DNA from: Sabulicella glaciei
GTDB taxonomy: Bacteria > Pseudomonadota > Alphaproteobacteria > Acetobacterales > Acetobacteraceae
Direction: 5' to 3'
Assembly (NCBI RefSeq): GCF_026183895.1
Contig: NZ_JAPFQI010000022.1
Span: 1-64,000, forward strand
Length of the DNA stretch: 64,000 nt
Below are positions 43,144 to 52,250 of this stretch, in pieces. Position 1 is the first letter of the stretch; each line of letters begins with the position of its first letter. Under the pieces are notes generated by a model. It ran no database searches and had not been told where the DNA came from. It saw only the letters and a list, made by a program, of their open reading frames with translations. The position numbers and the translations under genes are program-made.

Positions 43144-43722
43144 TTGAGCGAGGACTTTCTGGCAGGGCGCAAGAAGGGCCTGGAAGATGCGTTCTTTGCG
43201 GAGCAGGACGCGCTCCTCCGCCGCCGGCTGCGCGAGGCCGACGAGACAGGATCCCGGCGAAAAGCGCTATCGTCCGCGTCCGGCATCACCGACCACGCCA
43301 CGCTTGAGAGGCTGGAAGCGCTCGGCATCACCGGCGAGACAGCGGCTGCCCTCTCCCTAATTCCGCTCGTGGCCATCGCCTGGGCGGACGGCCGGATCGA
43401 GGAACGGGAGCGGGCCGCGGCCCTGTCCGGAGCCGAGGGGCTCGGGCTGACCAAGGGCGACCCGGGCTACCAGATGTTTGAAGGATGGCTCACGAGGCAG
43501 CCGTCACCCGATCTGCTTATGTCTTGGAAGGCGTACATCGGGGCGCTGGCGCCGACGCTGGGGCAGGATGCCCGCGACGCGCTCAGAGCCGCGCTGTTGG
43601 GCCATGCTCGTGCCGTGGCGGAGGCAGCAGGCGGCTTCCTGGGACTTGGGTCCAAGATCTCGGAGGCGGAGCAGTCCGTCCTGGCCGATCTGGAGCGGGC
43701 ATTCGCTGCCTCATCGCCCTGA
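43144..43722 (+). CDS. TerB-like domain protein
   Basis: The 192-residue protein probably starts with TTG after GGGGAGGGGCC. Residues 1-45 are a charged helix. From about 50 it shows a TerB/DjlA-N-like helical domain (LGITGETAAALSLIPLVAIA, WADGRIEERERAAALSGAEG) with the acidic WADG.I...E pattern of that fold. The end (GLGSKISEAEQSVLADLERA) completes an all-helical protein. TerB-like domains bind metal or membranes in stress responses; this member's role is unknown. It is a lone gene. Confidence 0.65.
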   Translation: MSEDFLAGRKKGLEDAFFAEQDALLRRRLREADETGSRRKALSSASGITDHATLERLEALGITGETAAALSLIPLVAIAWADGRIEERERAAALSGAEGLGLTKGDPGYQMFEGWLTRQPSPDLLMSWKAYIGALAPTLGQDARDALRAALLGHARAVAEAAGGFLGLGSKISEAEQSVLADLERAFAASSP

Positions 43723-43844
43723 GACACTCCAGACGATGCGAGGGTTCCGTCCCAACGTCATGAGGGAGCACCGGAGCGTCGCGCATGGCGCACCGATTGA
43801 CCCTGATGGCCTGGTCTGCAACGGACTGCCCAGGGAGCACACCA

Positions 43845-44015
43845 ATGACGGAAGCTGGGACGCCGCTGGTCGTCGCACTCGGCCGCACGCCACGCACGGA
43901 GGCGCTGTTCACCGGCGCAGTCTCGGCTCCGGCGCTGCCTCTGGAGCTGCCGGCGATCCCGAGCATCATCGGTGCCTTCCCGGCCATGGTGCGCGAGGGA
44001 CGCTGGCCCGTGTAG
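43845..44015 (+). pseudogene. Fragment of substrate-binding-type protein start
   Basis: From ATG 43845 (after GGAGCAC) 56 codons read TPLVVALGRTPRTEALFTGA and PAIPSIIGAFPAMVREGRWP. This resembles the first beta-alpha units of NMT1/4,5-dihydroxyphthalate-decarboxylase-like binding proteins (VALG.Y.RT..L..G.V). A stop follows and the continuation is not found, so it is a truncated 5' end. Confidence 0.4.
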
Positions 44016-44277
44016 GGGACGGGGTGCCGTTTGTCCCGGCGAGCGCCCACAGCGCGGCCGAACTTGCGGCGAATGCGGTGCTGGCTGGCGTTCAGAATGT
44101 CGGCAAGTCAGCCATGCGATCAAATCTGCTTAGGGCTCTGCAGCACCTTCCCGACCACGGATAGATTCCGCGAACGCGAAACTGTCGCATCGGCCCTGGC
44201 CTCTCGGTCGCATTCCAGGGCCGCTTGCGGCAGGAGCGGCGCCCCGAGCGAGATGGGGTGCCCACCGGCGCTCCTTC
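44016..44277. other. Intergenic, upstream of large kinase
   Basis: No additional feature recognised. Confidence 0.3.
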
Positions 44278-47200
44278 GTGGTTATTAGAACATTCGTACA
44301 CACCTCCGAGGGCACACGAGTGACGGACGCACCAGGTGCCGCGAGGCCAGAGACTGGCTTTCTGGACGGAGGTGGCGAGACCGGCGCCCTGATCGCGGCC
44401 CGCGACTGGTCACGCACGAGCCTAGGCCCGACCGAAACCTGGCTGCAGAGCCTCAAGACGGCTACGGCCCTCCTGCTGCGCTCGCCGGTGCCCATGGTGA
44501 TGCTGTGGGGCGAGCACGGCGTCATGCTCTACAATGATGCTTACTCCGTGTTCGCAGGGGCGCGACATCCGGAGCTTCTGGGCTCCAATCTGCGGGAAGG
44601 TTGGCCGGAAGTCGCCGATTTCCACGACCATGTGATGAATGCGGTCCTGGCGGGCGGAACGCTTGCCTACAAGGACCAGGAGCTCACCCTCCATCGCCAT
44701 GGATACCCCGAGCAGGTCTGGATGGACCTAGCCTACTCGCCAGTGCTCGACGAGAGTGGCCGGCCGGCCGGTGTGCTAGCGGTCGTGACCGAGACAACTG
44801 AGCGCGTGTGCGCCGAACGCGAGCTGCACAAGGAGCGCGACCGCAGCCGGCGCGTCCTCGACGGCATGGCGGAAGGCTTCGTGCTGCTCGACTACGAGTT
44901 CCGCGTGCTCGACATCAATGCCGAAGGTATGCGCCTGGAGCATCGCCCGCGCGATGAGATCATCGGGCGGGTGCACTGGGAAGTCTGGCCAGGCACGGAG
45001 GACAGCGAACTCGGACGGCTCTACAAGCGGGCCATGGTCGAAAGGGCGTCCGTCAGTCTCGTGCACCGGTACGAGTGGGAAGACGACGGCCGCTCGAGCT
45101 GGATCGATGTGCGGGCTTACCCGGTCGCGGACGGTCTCGCGATCTTCTACCGCGATGTTTCCGAGGCCAAGCGGGCCGAGGACCGCCTGCGCGCGAGCGA
45201 GGAACAGCTGCGCGGCGTGATCGAAGGCGCGCGCGATCATGCCATCCTCACCACCGACCTCGAGCGGCGGATCACGAGCTGGTCCGCAGGGGCCGAAGCC
45301 ACCTTCGGCTACACCGCCGATGAGGTTCTAGGCCAGGTATCCGACATCCTATTCACCCGCGAGGACCGGGAGGTAGACCGGCCGGAATGGGAGGTCGCCA
45401 CAGCCGAGCGCGAGGGTTCTGCGCCAGACGTGCGCTGGCACCTTCGCAAGGATGGCACCCTGGTCTTCGTGAATGGGTCGGTGCGCCCGATCCACGACGG
45501 CCAGGGCCGGACCACCGGCTTCCTGAAGATTGGGCGGGATGAGACGGAACGTCAGCAGGCCGAGGCAGCCCTGAAGGTGAGCGAGGAGCGCTTCCGCTTT
45601 GCGCTTGAGGCGGCGGGAGGAATTGGGACCTGGGACTGGGATGTGGCGGCCGACCGTGTCTATGCGAGCCCACACTTCGCCGAGATGTATGGTCTTGATC
45701 CCAGGGCAGCGAATGAAGGCCGTCCCATGGCCGATTACGTCGCGGGCGTCCATGCGGACGACCGGGACAGGGTGGGCCGATTGATGAAGGAAGCCGTGCA
45801 GACCGGCGGCGACTATCGTGCCGAGTACCGCACTCTGGGTCGCGATGACGGGATGCGCTGGGTCGTTGCGCGCGGACGCTGTCTCTCTGACGAGGACGCC
45901 CGTGCCACCCGCTTCTCTGGCGTTACCTTCGACATCACCGACCGCAAGCGTGCCGAGATCGAGCTGGCTGAAACCTCGCGCCGACTGGACGCGATCCTCG
46001 CCAACACCCGCGAGGCGGTGTTTCTGATGGATCACCAGCAGCAATGCGTCTACGCCAACGCGGCGGCCGCGAAGCTGACGGGCTACCGCTTCGAGGACAT
46101 GCGGGGCCGTCCGCTGCACGACGTGGTCCATCACAAGCGTCCCGACGGCTCCCATTACCCCCTCGAGGAGTGCCCCATCGACCGCGCCTTCCCAGAGCGG
46201 GCGCAGATGTCAGGCGAGGAGCTGTTCGTCGCGCCGGACGGGTCCTTCTACCCGGTGGCCTTCACGGCAAGCCCCGTCCTGGACGACGAGGGAGAGCCAG
46301 TCGGTACCGTGATCGAGGTGCGCAGCATCGCCGATGAGAAGGAGCGCGAAGCTGACCGTCGGTCCGCCTACGAGCGCCTTGCCGAGGAGACGCGCACGCT
46401 GGAAACCCTCAATCAGACCGGGGCGGCCCTTGCAGGGGAACTGGATCTTGAGCGTGTCATACAGATGGTCGCCGATGCTGGGGTCGAGCTGACCGGTGCT
46501 GCCTTCGGCGCGTTCTTCCGCAACGTGCTCGGTGAGGCGGGCGAGAGCTACATGCTCTACACGCTCTCGGGCGTGGAAAGGGCTGCCTTCGAGGGTTTCC
46601 CGATGCCGCGGGCGACGGCGGTGTTCCGGCCGACCTTCCAGGGAGAGGGCGTGATCCGGTCCGAAGATATCCTGGCCGATGTGCGATACGGCAAGAATGA
46701 GCCGCACCACGGCATGCCAAAAGGCCACTTGCCGGTCCGGAGCTACCTGGCCGTGCCGGTGACCTCCCGTTCAGGAGAGGTGGTCGGTGGCTTGTTCTTC
46801 GGCCACCCGGAGCCGGGCCGCTTCACCGAACGCCACGAGCGGCTCATGCTCGGCCTGGCCGGGCAGGCAGCGATCGCAACCGACAACGCGCGCCTGTTCC
46901 AGGCCGCACAGCGCGAGATCAAGGAGCGCCGTCGCGCGGAGGAGCAGCTGCGCGAGCTGAACGACACGCTTGAGCGGCGGGTCGAGGAGGAGGTGACGGA
47001 GCGCGCCAAGACGGAGGAAGCCCTGCGCCAGTCCCAAAAGATGGAGGCCGTGGGGCAGCTCACAGGCGGCATCGCCCACGACTTCAACAACCTCCTCACC
47101 GGCATCATCGGTTCACTCGACATGATGCAACGGCGCATTGCCAAGGGCGAGACGGACATCATCGAGCGGTACACCACGATCGCGATCACGTCGGCTAACC

Positions 47201-48189
47201 GGGCGGCCGCGCTCACGCACCGCTTGCTGGCCTTCTCACGCCGCCAGCCGCTCGACCCCAAGCCCGTCAGCGCCAACCGGCTTGTCACCGGCATGGAGGA
47301 ACTCCTTCGCCGCACCATCGGGGAAGCGATCCGGCTGGAGATGGTCACGGCCGGTGGCCTCTGGCAGACGCTCTGCGATCCGCACCAGCTTGAGAGTGCG
47401 ATCCTGAACCTCGCCATCAATGCGCGTGATGCCATGCCCGGTGGCGGGACGCTCACCATCGAGACATGCAACGCGCATCTCGACACTGCCTACGCCGCGA
47501 AGAGCCGCGAGGTGAAGCCTGGCCAGTACATCTGCATTTGCGTGACGGACACCGGATCCGGCATGAGCCCGGACGTGATCGCCAAGGCCTTCGACCCGTT
47601 TTTCACAACCAAGCCGATCGGCATGGGCACGGGGCTGGGCCTGTCGATGATTTATGGTTTCGCGCGACAGTCGGAAGGCTATGCGAAGATCTACTCCGAA
47701 GTGGGACAGGGCACGACAGTCAAGCTGTATCTGCCGCGCTACTACGGCGAGGGCGAGGATGCCGGTGAAGGACCGGGCGAGGTGCTGGAGGCCCATAGCG
47801 CTCAAATGGGCGAGGTGGTGGCTGTTGTCGAAGACGAGACGGCGGTGCGCGACCTCGTCGTCGACGTGCTGCAGGAGCTTGGATACCGGGTCGTCGAGGC
47901 AGTCGACGGGCCATCTGGTCTCAAGCTTCTGCAGTCCGATATGCATGTCGACCTGCTCGTGACCGATGTCGGCCTTCCCGGCCTGAACGGGCGCCAGCTT
48001 GCCGATTACGCACGGCAGCACCGCCCTGGCCTGAAGGTGCTGTTCATGACGGGCTACGCTGAGAACGCCACCATCGCGAACGGCTTCCTGGAGCCCGGCA
48101 TGCAGATGATCACGAAGCCGTTTGCCATTGAGGCGCTCGCCACGCGCATCCGCGACATGATTGAGCAAGGGGGACCTGCAGCTTTTTAG
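44278..48189 (+). CDS. Multi-PAS/GAF hybrid histidine kinase
   Basis: At 1303 residues this is the largest gene. It has five PAS-type domains (about 55-175, 185-300, 310-420, 435-560 and 570-690), with PAC-type ends such as [20 protein letters not shown] domain follows at about 720-875 ([40 protein letters not shown]), then a HisKA with [14 protein letters not shown] (His934). The ATPase has [24 protein letters not shown] and [15 protein letters not shown]-terminal receiver has phosphoacceptor Asp1230 ([12 protein letters not shown]). No transmembrane segment. GTG at 44278 or GTG at 44320 could be the start. No dedicated partner gene is adjacent. Confidence 0.9.
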   Translation: MVIRTFVHTSEGTRVTDAPGAARPETGFLDGGGETGALIAARDWSRTSLGPTETWLQSLKTATALLLRSPVPMVMLWGEHGVMLYNDAYSVFAGARHPELLGSNLREGWPEVADFHDHVMNAVLAGGTLAYKDQELTLHRHGYPEQVWMDLAYSPVLDESGRPAGVLAVVTETTERVCAERELHKERDRSRRVLDGMAEGFVLLDYEFRVLDINAEGMRLEHRPRDEIIGRVHWEVWPGTEDSELGRLYKRAMVERASVSLVHRYEWEDDGRSSWIDVRAYPVADGLAIFYRDVSEAKRAEDRLRASEEQLRGVIEGARDHAILTTDLERRITSWSAGAEATFGYTADEVLGQVSDILFTREDREVDRPEWEVATAEREGSAPDVRWHLRKDGTLVFVNGSVRPIHDGQGRTTGFLKIGRDETERQQAEAALKVSEERFRFALEAAGGIGTWDWDVAADRVYASPHFAEMYGLDPRAANEGRPMADYVAGVHADDRDRVGRLMKEAVQTGGDYRAEYRTLGRDDGMRWVVARGRCLSDEDARATRFSGVTFDITDRKRAEIELAETSRRLDAILANTREAVFLMDHQQQCVYANAAAAKLTGYRFEDMRGRPLHDVVHHKRPDGSHYPLEECPIDRAFPERAQMSGEELFVAPDGSFYPVAFTASPVLDDEGEPVGTVIEVRSIADEKEREADRRSAYERLAEETRTLETLNQTGAALAGELDLERVIQMVADAGVELTGAAFGAFFRNVLGEAGESYMLYTLSGVERAAFEGFPMPRATAVFRPTFQGEGVIRSEDILADVRYGKNEPHHGMPKGHLPVRSYLAVPVTSRSGEVVGGLFFGHPEPGRFTERHERLMLGLAGQAAIATDNARLFQAAQREIKERRRAEEQLRELNDTLERRVEEEVTERAKTEEALRQSQKMEAVGQLTGGIAHDFNNLLTGIIGSLDMMQRRIAKGETDIIERYTTIAITSANRAAALTHRLLAFSRRQPLDPKPVSANRLVTGMEELLRRTIGEAIRLEMVTAGGLWQTLCDPHQLESAILNLAINARDAMPGGGTLTIETCNAHLDTAYAAKSREVKPGQYICICVTDTGSGMSPDVIAKAFDPFFTTKPIGMGTGLGLSMIYGFARQSEGYAKIYSEVGQGTTVKLYLPRYYGEGEDAGEGPGEVLEAHSAQMGEVVAVVEDETAVRDLVVDVLQELGYRVVEAVDGPSGLKLLQSDMHVDLLVTDVGLPGLNGRQLADYARQHRPGLKVLFMTGYAENATIANGFLEPGMQMITKPFAIEALATRIRDMIEQGGPAAF

Positions 48190-48284
48190 GATACCTGTGC
48201 GCGGAAGGTGACCCTAGACCGGAAAACTGGTCCAGCCATTGTGAGAGTTTTTCGGGCAGGATTGCTGACCTGACCGGAGGCTGG

Positions 48285-48554
48285 ATGATGCGAAAGAGCC
48301 GCTACACCGAGGAGCAGATTGGCTTCGCCCTGAAGCAGGCGGAGCTGGGCACGGCGGTGGCCGAGGTCTGCCGCAAGATGGGCGTGTCGGAGGCGACGTT
48401 TTTCCGCTGGAAGCAGAAGTTCGGCGGCCTCGGCCCGTCGGAGCTGCGCAAGCTCCGGCAGCTCGAGGAGGAGAACACGAAGCTCAAAAAGCTCGTGCCC
48501 GACCTCAGCTTGGACAAGGCCATACTCCAAGAGGTTCTGGCAAAAAAGCCCTGA
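48285..48554 (+). CDS. IS3-family transposase OrfA
   Basis: The 89-residue HTH protein reads RKSRYTEEQIGFALKQAELG, VSEATFFRWKQKFGGLGPSE and a zipper LRQLEEENTKLKKLVPDLSL, ending VLAKKP. Intact. OrfB begins one frame back downstream, as expected for frameshift fusion. Confidence 0.88.
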   Translation: MMRKSRYTEEQIGFALKQAELGTAVAEVCRKMGVSEATFFRWKQKFGGLGPSELRKLRQLEEENTKLKKLVPDLSLDKAILQEVLAKKP

Positions 48555-48574
48555 CGCCTGGTCGTCGTCGCGAA

Positions 48575-49429
48575 TTGGTCCAGCACGTGCAGGACCGGTT
48601 CGGGGTGAGCGAACGGCGTGGCTGCGCGGCGCTGCGGTTTCACTGCTCCTCGCAGCGATACCGAGCCACCCGCGGCGACCAGGCGCCCCTGAGGTTGCGG
48701 ATCCGCGAGATCGCCGCGGTGCGCGTCCGCTATGGCTATCCGCGCATCCACATCCTGCTGCGGCGCGAGGGCTGGGCCGTGAACAGGAAGCGGGTCTACC
48801 GGCTGTATCGCCTGGCAGGCCTGAGCCTGCGGCGCAAGCGTCCGCGGCGTCATGTGTCCGCGGCCCGACGAGGGGAGCGCGAGGTTGCGGCCAAGCCGAA
48901 CCAGCAGTGGTCGATGGACTTCGTCTCCGACGCGCTGTTCGACGGACGCCGGATCCGCGCCCTGACGCTGGTGGACAACTTCACGCGCTAGGCGTTGGCG
49001 ATCGTGTTGGACGGGGGCATCCGCGGCGAGCACGTGGTGGAGGCCGTGGAGGCGATTGCCGCCTGCCGTGGTGCGCCAGATGTCATCCGCGTGGACAATG
49101 GCCCTGAGTTCGTGGCCACGGCTGTGCGGGGCTGGATCAGTGGCGTGGGCGCCAAGACGGCGTTCATCGAGCCAGGCAGCCCCTGGGAAAACGGCTATGT
49201 GGAGAGCTTCAACGCCAGGCTGCGCGACGAGCTGCTGAATGCGGAGGTATTCCACACACTGACCGAGGCGAAGGTTCTGATCGAGCAGTGGCGACACCAC
49301 TACAACACTGTCCGGCCGCACTCGGCGCTGGGCTACCGGCCACCCGCACCACAAGTGCTCCTGCTGCCATGGCCGCCGCCCTCGAATGCACCATTTGGCT
49401 CAGGCTCGGCGACAGCCATGCTCCACTGA
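48575..49429 (+). pseudogene. IS3-family transposase OrfB, in-frame TAG
   Basis: The frame runs through HVQDRFGVSERRGCAALRFH, AVRVRYGYPRIHILLRREGW and SMDFVSDALFDGRRIRALTL (first Asp), and stops at TAG 48989-48991 in NFTR. The same frame continues ALAIVLDGGIRGEHVVEAVE, VIRVDNGPEFVATAVRGWIS (second Asp) and YVESFNARLRDELLNAEVFH (Glu), ending at 49429. Relatives have Glu (GAG) where TAG stands, so a single change separates it from activity. Confidence 0.8.
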
Positions 49430-49463
49430 AAATTTGCTTGGCCCTCCTCGTGGGGGCTGGTCA

Positions 49464-49760
49464 ACCTCTCCTCTGCTTCGGGTTCGGAGAGGAGGTCGGC
49501 CGCGACCTTCAGGAAGAAGCCTGGACTGCGGCCGCACCTGAACTTCAGTCGCCGAGGTATGCCACCGGAATGACGGTGGCCCGATTTTGCAATAGAAGTC
49601 TGGAAAGGCAGTCGCGGGCGCGTCCTGTTTACGGTGCCACGAGAACGTTGCGCCTCCGATTTGTTCGAGCCTAGCATGATTTGGCATAGGTATCCGTGAC
49701 CGGAGCCGAGACGGGCTTGGCGCAGAGCGATGCCTGCTGAGGGCGAAAGGCGCCGGCGCG
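49464..49760. other. Intergenic, nothing recognised
   Basis: Between the IS right end and the SulP start. No feature assigned. Confidence 0.35.
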
Positions 49761-51488
49761 ATGAGTGAGGACACAGGAAAAGGTGGGAACCTCGTCAAAG
49801 ATCTGATCGCCGGCCTCGTAGGCGCCGTGGCCAGCGTCCCTTCAGGGCTCGCCACCGCATCCCTGGCCGGGGTGAACCCCATCGCCGGCATCTACACGAG
49901 CATCTTTGCTCCATCCGCGGGCGGCCTCCTGGTGTCTGCCCAGCGGATGTTCATCTCGGCCACCGCGGCCTCGGCCCTTGCGGCTGGGCAAGCAATCAGC
50001 GGTGTTCCCGATGAGCAGCGCATGGATGCAATCGCTCTCGTGACGGTCGCGACTGGTGCCTTCCTGGCTTTGTTCTGGCTACTGGGCGCCGCCCGGCTGA
50101 TGAAGTACGTCTCCCACGCCGTCATGACCGGCTTCCTGATCGGCGTGGCCTGCGTCGTCATCATGGATCAGACCATCCCATTCGCGGGCTATGACCCGCC
50201 CGAGGGGAATACGCTCTTTCAGTTCTGGAGCCTTTTGACCAATCTGGGCGACGTTCACCTGCGGACGGTGATCGTGGGGGCGGTGGCCTTCGCGCTGGCA
50301 CTCATTCTCGCGCGCACGCGTCTCGCCACCTTTGCCTCGATCATCACCATGATCGTCCCCGCTCTTCTGGTCCTGTGGCTGGGCTGGTCAGAGGTCCGGG
50401 TGGTGGCGGATGCCGGGGGGATGGAAGGGGGGTTTCCCCTTCCGGGGATTCCTGCCTTGTCGCTGATCACCCCGGATCTCATCCTGAGCGCCTTTTCCGT
50501 GGCCGCGATCATCGCCATCCAAGGCGCCGGGGTCAGCCAAAGCCTCACCAACATCGACGGCAAGCCCATCAGCGTGGGCCGGGACCTCCTGGCGCAGGGG
50601 GCGGGCAATCTCGCCGCTGGCGCATTCGGAGGGATCCCTGCCGGCGGCTCAGTCGGGCAGACCGCGCTCAATATGTCCGTGGGCGCGCAGACACGCTGGG
50701 CGAGTGTGGCCTGCGGCGTCTTCCTGCTGCTGATCCTGCTGTTCTTTTCGAGGCCGGTGGGCTTCGTGCCGATGACGGCGCTCGCGGTCCTGATGATCAT
50801 CGCTGGGATTGGGGCCATCGATGTGGACGATGCCCGCGCGATCTGGGCAGTGGGCTGGACGCCACGGATCGCGGCCTTTGTCACTTTCCTCGCAGGCATC
50901 GTCTTCTCGCTGACCATCGCGATCCTGGTTGGGATTGTCCTTTCCACGGTGCTCGCGGTGGTGCGAGCCGGCAACGACGTCCGGCTGCGCCAGCTGCGAC
51001 GCGAAAAGAGCGGCGCAATGGTGGAGACGGACGTTCCTACCAAGCTGGGCCATCGCCATGCCGTGATGGTCATCAATGTCTACGGCAGCCTGTTCTTTGC
51101 CGGCGCGCGCACGCTGGCCAGGTTGCTTCCCGCGCCGGAGGGCGCCGATCGCCCGGTGGTCATCCTGCGCCTGCGCGGGCACAGCCACGTCGGTGCGACG
51201 CTGGTGGAGGTGCTCAAGGAATACGCGGGCCGGCTGAAGGCTGCGGGCGGCCGCCTTTACCTCACGGGCCTCGATCCCGCGATCATGGAGCCGCTCATCC
51301 GGGTGTGCCGGCTCTCGGAGGACAAGGAGGTGGCCCTCTACGCGGCCACGGACCGCCTTGGGGCCTCGACCCGCGAGGCCATGGAGGATGCCAAGGTGTG
51401 GCGGTACGACGGGGATGGACCACCCGCCGAGGAGGTCGGCGGCGGCAAAGCGGCAAGCGCCACGGGAGACCAGCGGACCCAATCTTGA
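49761..51488 (+). CDS. SulP-family anion transporter with STAS domain
   Basis: The 575-residue protein has the SulP layout: about 10-12 membrane segments over residues 15-415, with LIAGLVGAVASVPSGLATAS and NLAAGAFGGIPAGGSVGQTA at the conserved positions. A C-terminal STAS domain follows at about 430-550 (HAVMVINVYGSLFFAGARTL, VVILRLRGHSHVGATLVEVL). Family members carry sulfate, bicarbonate or other anions. The sulfatase encoded just downstream on the other strand makes sulfate uptake attractive, but this is inference. The stop is followed by the sigma-1.1-like mini-genes, 80 bases on. Confidence 0.88.
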   Translation: MSEDTGKGGNLVKDLIAGLVGAVASVPSGLATASLAGVNPIAGIYTSIFAPSAGGLLVSAQRMFISATAASALAAGQAISGVPDEQRMDAIALVTVATGAFLALFWLLGAARLMKYVSHAVMTGFLIGVACVVIMDQTIPFAGYDPPEGNTLFQFWSLLTNLGDVHLRTVIVGAVAFALALILARTRLATFASIITMIVPALLVLWLGWSEVRVVADAGGMEGGFPLPGIPALSLITPDLILSAFSVAAIIAIQGAGVSQSLTNIDGKPISVGRDLLAQGAGNLAAGAFGGIPAGGSVGQTALNMSVGAQTRWASVACGVFLLLILLFFSRPVGFVPMTALAVLMIIAGIGAIDVDDARAIWAVGWTPRIAAFVTFLAGIVFSLTIAILVGIVLSTVLAVVRAGNDVRLRQLRREKSGAMVETDVPTKLGHRHAVMVINVYGSLFFAGARTLARLLPAPEGADRPVVILRLRGHSHVGATLVEVLKEYAGRLKAAGGRLYLTGLDPAIMEPLIRVCRLSEDKEVALYAATDRLGASTREAMEDAKVWRYDGDGPPAEEVGGGKAASATGDQRTQS

Positions 51489-51568
51489 ATGCGGTCAGTC
51501 CTGCGGCATGGCGCGGCCCCGGGCTGCATCCCATGTGTCGCTCCGGTCCTGGTAGCAGGAGGGGCAGG

Positions 51569-51856
51569 ATGACTTTTGACGCATGGCAGCCCGCTCTGGA
51601 CCGGCTCGTCGAATTGGGCCGGAAGCGGGGCTACATCACTGTCGCCGAACTGCGCGATGCGTTGCCTTGCACCGAGATGCCTTCGGAGAAGGTGAGCGCT
51701 GTCATGGTGATGCTGTCGGAGATGGGGGTGAACATCGACGCAAGGGCCCGGCCCGAGGATGGCGCAGCGGGCGCCGAGAGCCCCGGTGGGCCGCTTGGCC
51801 CTCGGCCTTTGCAATCGGGTGCGGAGGCGCCCTTTGACAGCGGGAGGAACCGATGA
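51569..51856 (+). CDS. Stand-alone sigma-70 region 1.1-like protein (copy 1)
   Basis: Starting after a strong AGGAGGGG, 95 codons read MTFDAWQPALDRLVELGRKR, GYITVAELRDALPCTEMPSE and KVSAVMVMLSEMGVNIDARA. This closely follows region 1.1 of RpoD-type factors (LI..GK.RGYVTY.ELN..LP......E.I.D.M.MLSEMGI.V). Nothing of regions 1.2-4 follows. Instead there is a tail with PEDGAAGAESPGGPLGPRPL and QSGAEA that recurs in copy 3. Region 1.1 is an acidic gate that occupies the RNA polymerase DNA channel, so a free copy could modulate polymerase. Its stop overlaps the next ATG (ATGA). Confidence 0.75.
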   Translation: MTFDAWQPALDRLVELGRKRGYITVAELRDALPCTEMPSEKVSAVMVMLSEMGVNIDARARPEDGAAGAESPGGPLGPRPLQSGAEAPFDSGRNR

Positions 51857-51924
51857 CTTCCGATGCGTGGGGCCCGGATCTGGACCGGCTCGCCGCCCTT
51901 GGCCGGGCGCGAGAGTCCCGATGA
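51853..51924 (+). CDS. Truncated region 1.1-like mini-ORF (copy 2)
   Basis: Twenty-three codons, MTSDAWGPDLDRLAALGRAR followed by ESR and stop, repeat the start of copy 1 (MTFDAWQPALDRLVELGRKR). It begins in the ATGA that ends copy 1 and ends in the ATGATG that starts copy 3, so all three are coupled. It is either a leader that couples translation or the relic of a full copy whose second half was deleted. Confidence 0.55.
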   Translation: MTSDAWGPDLDRLAALGRARESR

Positions 51925-52250
51925 TGGTGTTTCTGAACGCAGAGTCGGCCGCCTTGCGGCGCCTCATGGTGGCCGGCAAGAAGCGGGGATACGTCACCGT
52001 TGGCGAGCTGAACGCCACGCTGCCGAGCGGCGTGGCTCACCCGGAGCTGATCGAGGACACCCTGGCATGGTTCGCGGATGAGGGCATCAAGGTCGTCGAG
52101 AAGGGCGACGGGCCGGAGGACGGCGAGGCGGCCCCCAACGGCCCACGCGGACCGCTGAGCCCCGCTCCCTTGCAATGCGGGGCGGAAGCTCAGCTGAACT
52201 CAGAGGCTAATCCAGCCCTCGATACTGATAGAATTCTTCCGGCGACATGA
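51921..52250 (+). CDS. Stand-alone sigma-70 region 1.1-like protein (copy 3)
   Basis: The 109-residue protein reads SAALRRLMVAGKKRGYVTVG, ELNATLPSGVAHPELIEDTL and AWFADEGIKVVEKGDGPEDG. This is the same region 1.1 pattern with LAWFADEGIKV in place of MLSEMGVNI. The tail GPRGPLSPAPLQCGAEA matches that of copy 1, showing that both tail and domain were duplicated together. Its 3' end overlaps the convergent sulfatase gene by 44 bases. No other sigma domains are present. Confidence 0.7.
   Translation: MMVFLNAESAALRRLMVAGKKRGYVTVGELNATLPSGVAHPELIEDTLAWFADEGIKVVEKGDGPEDGEAAPNGPRGPLSPAPLQCGAEAQLNSEANPALDTDRILPAT

Larger units (their letters stand above)
48209..49463 (+). mobile_element. IS3-family element, about 1255 bp, one nonsense codon
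   Basis: The left end begins TGACCCTAGACCGGAAAACT. The right end, read inward, begins TGACCAGCCCCCACGAGGAG. Both orfs lie inside. The first 80 bases are nearly the same as the solo end at 20059. No convincing target duplication seen. Confidence 0.7.

Noticed and set aside
43744-44164. Plus-strand ORF continuing past the TerB-like gene in another frame
   Set aside because: Shadow frame; only the 56-codon fragment at 43845 has plausible similarity.
50375-51856. 493-codon plus ORF in another frame of the SulP gene
   Set aside because: Only its last 95 codons (from 51569) are real; the rest is a shadow of SulP.
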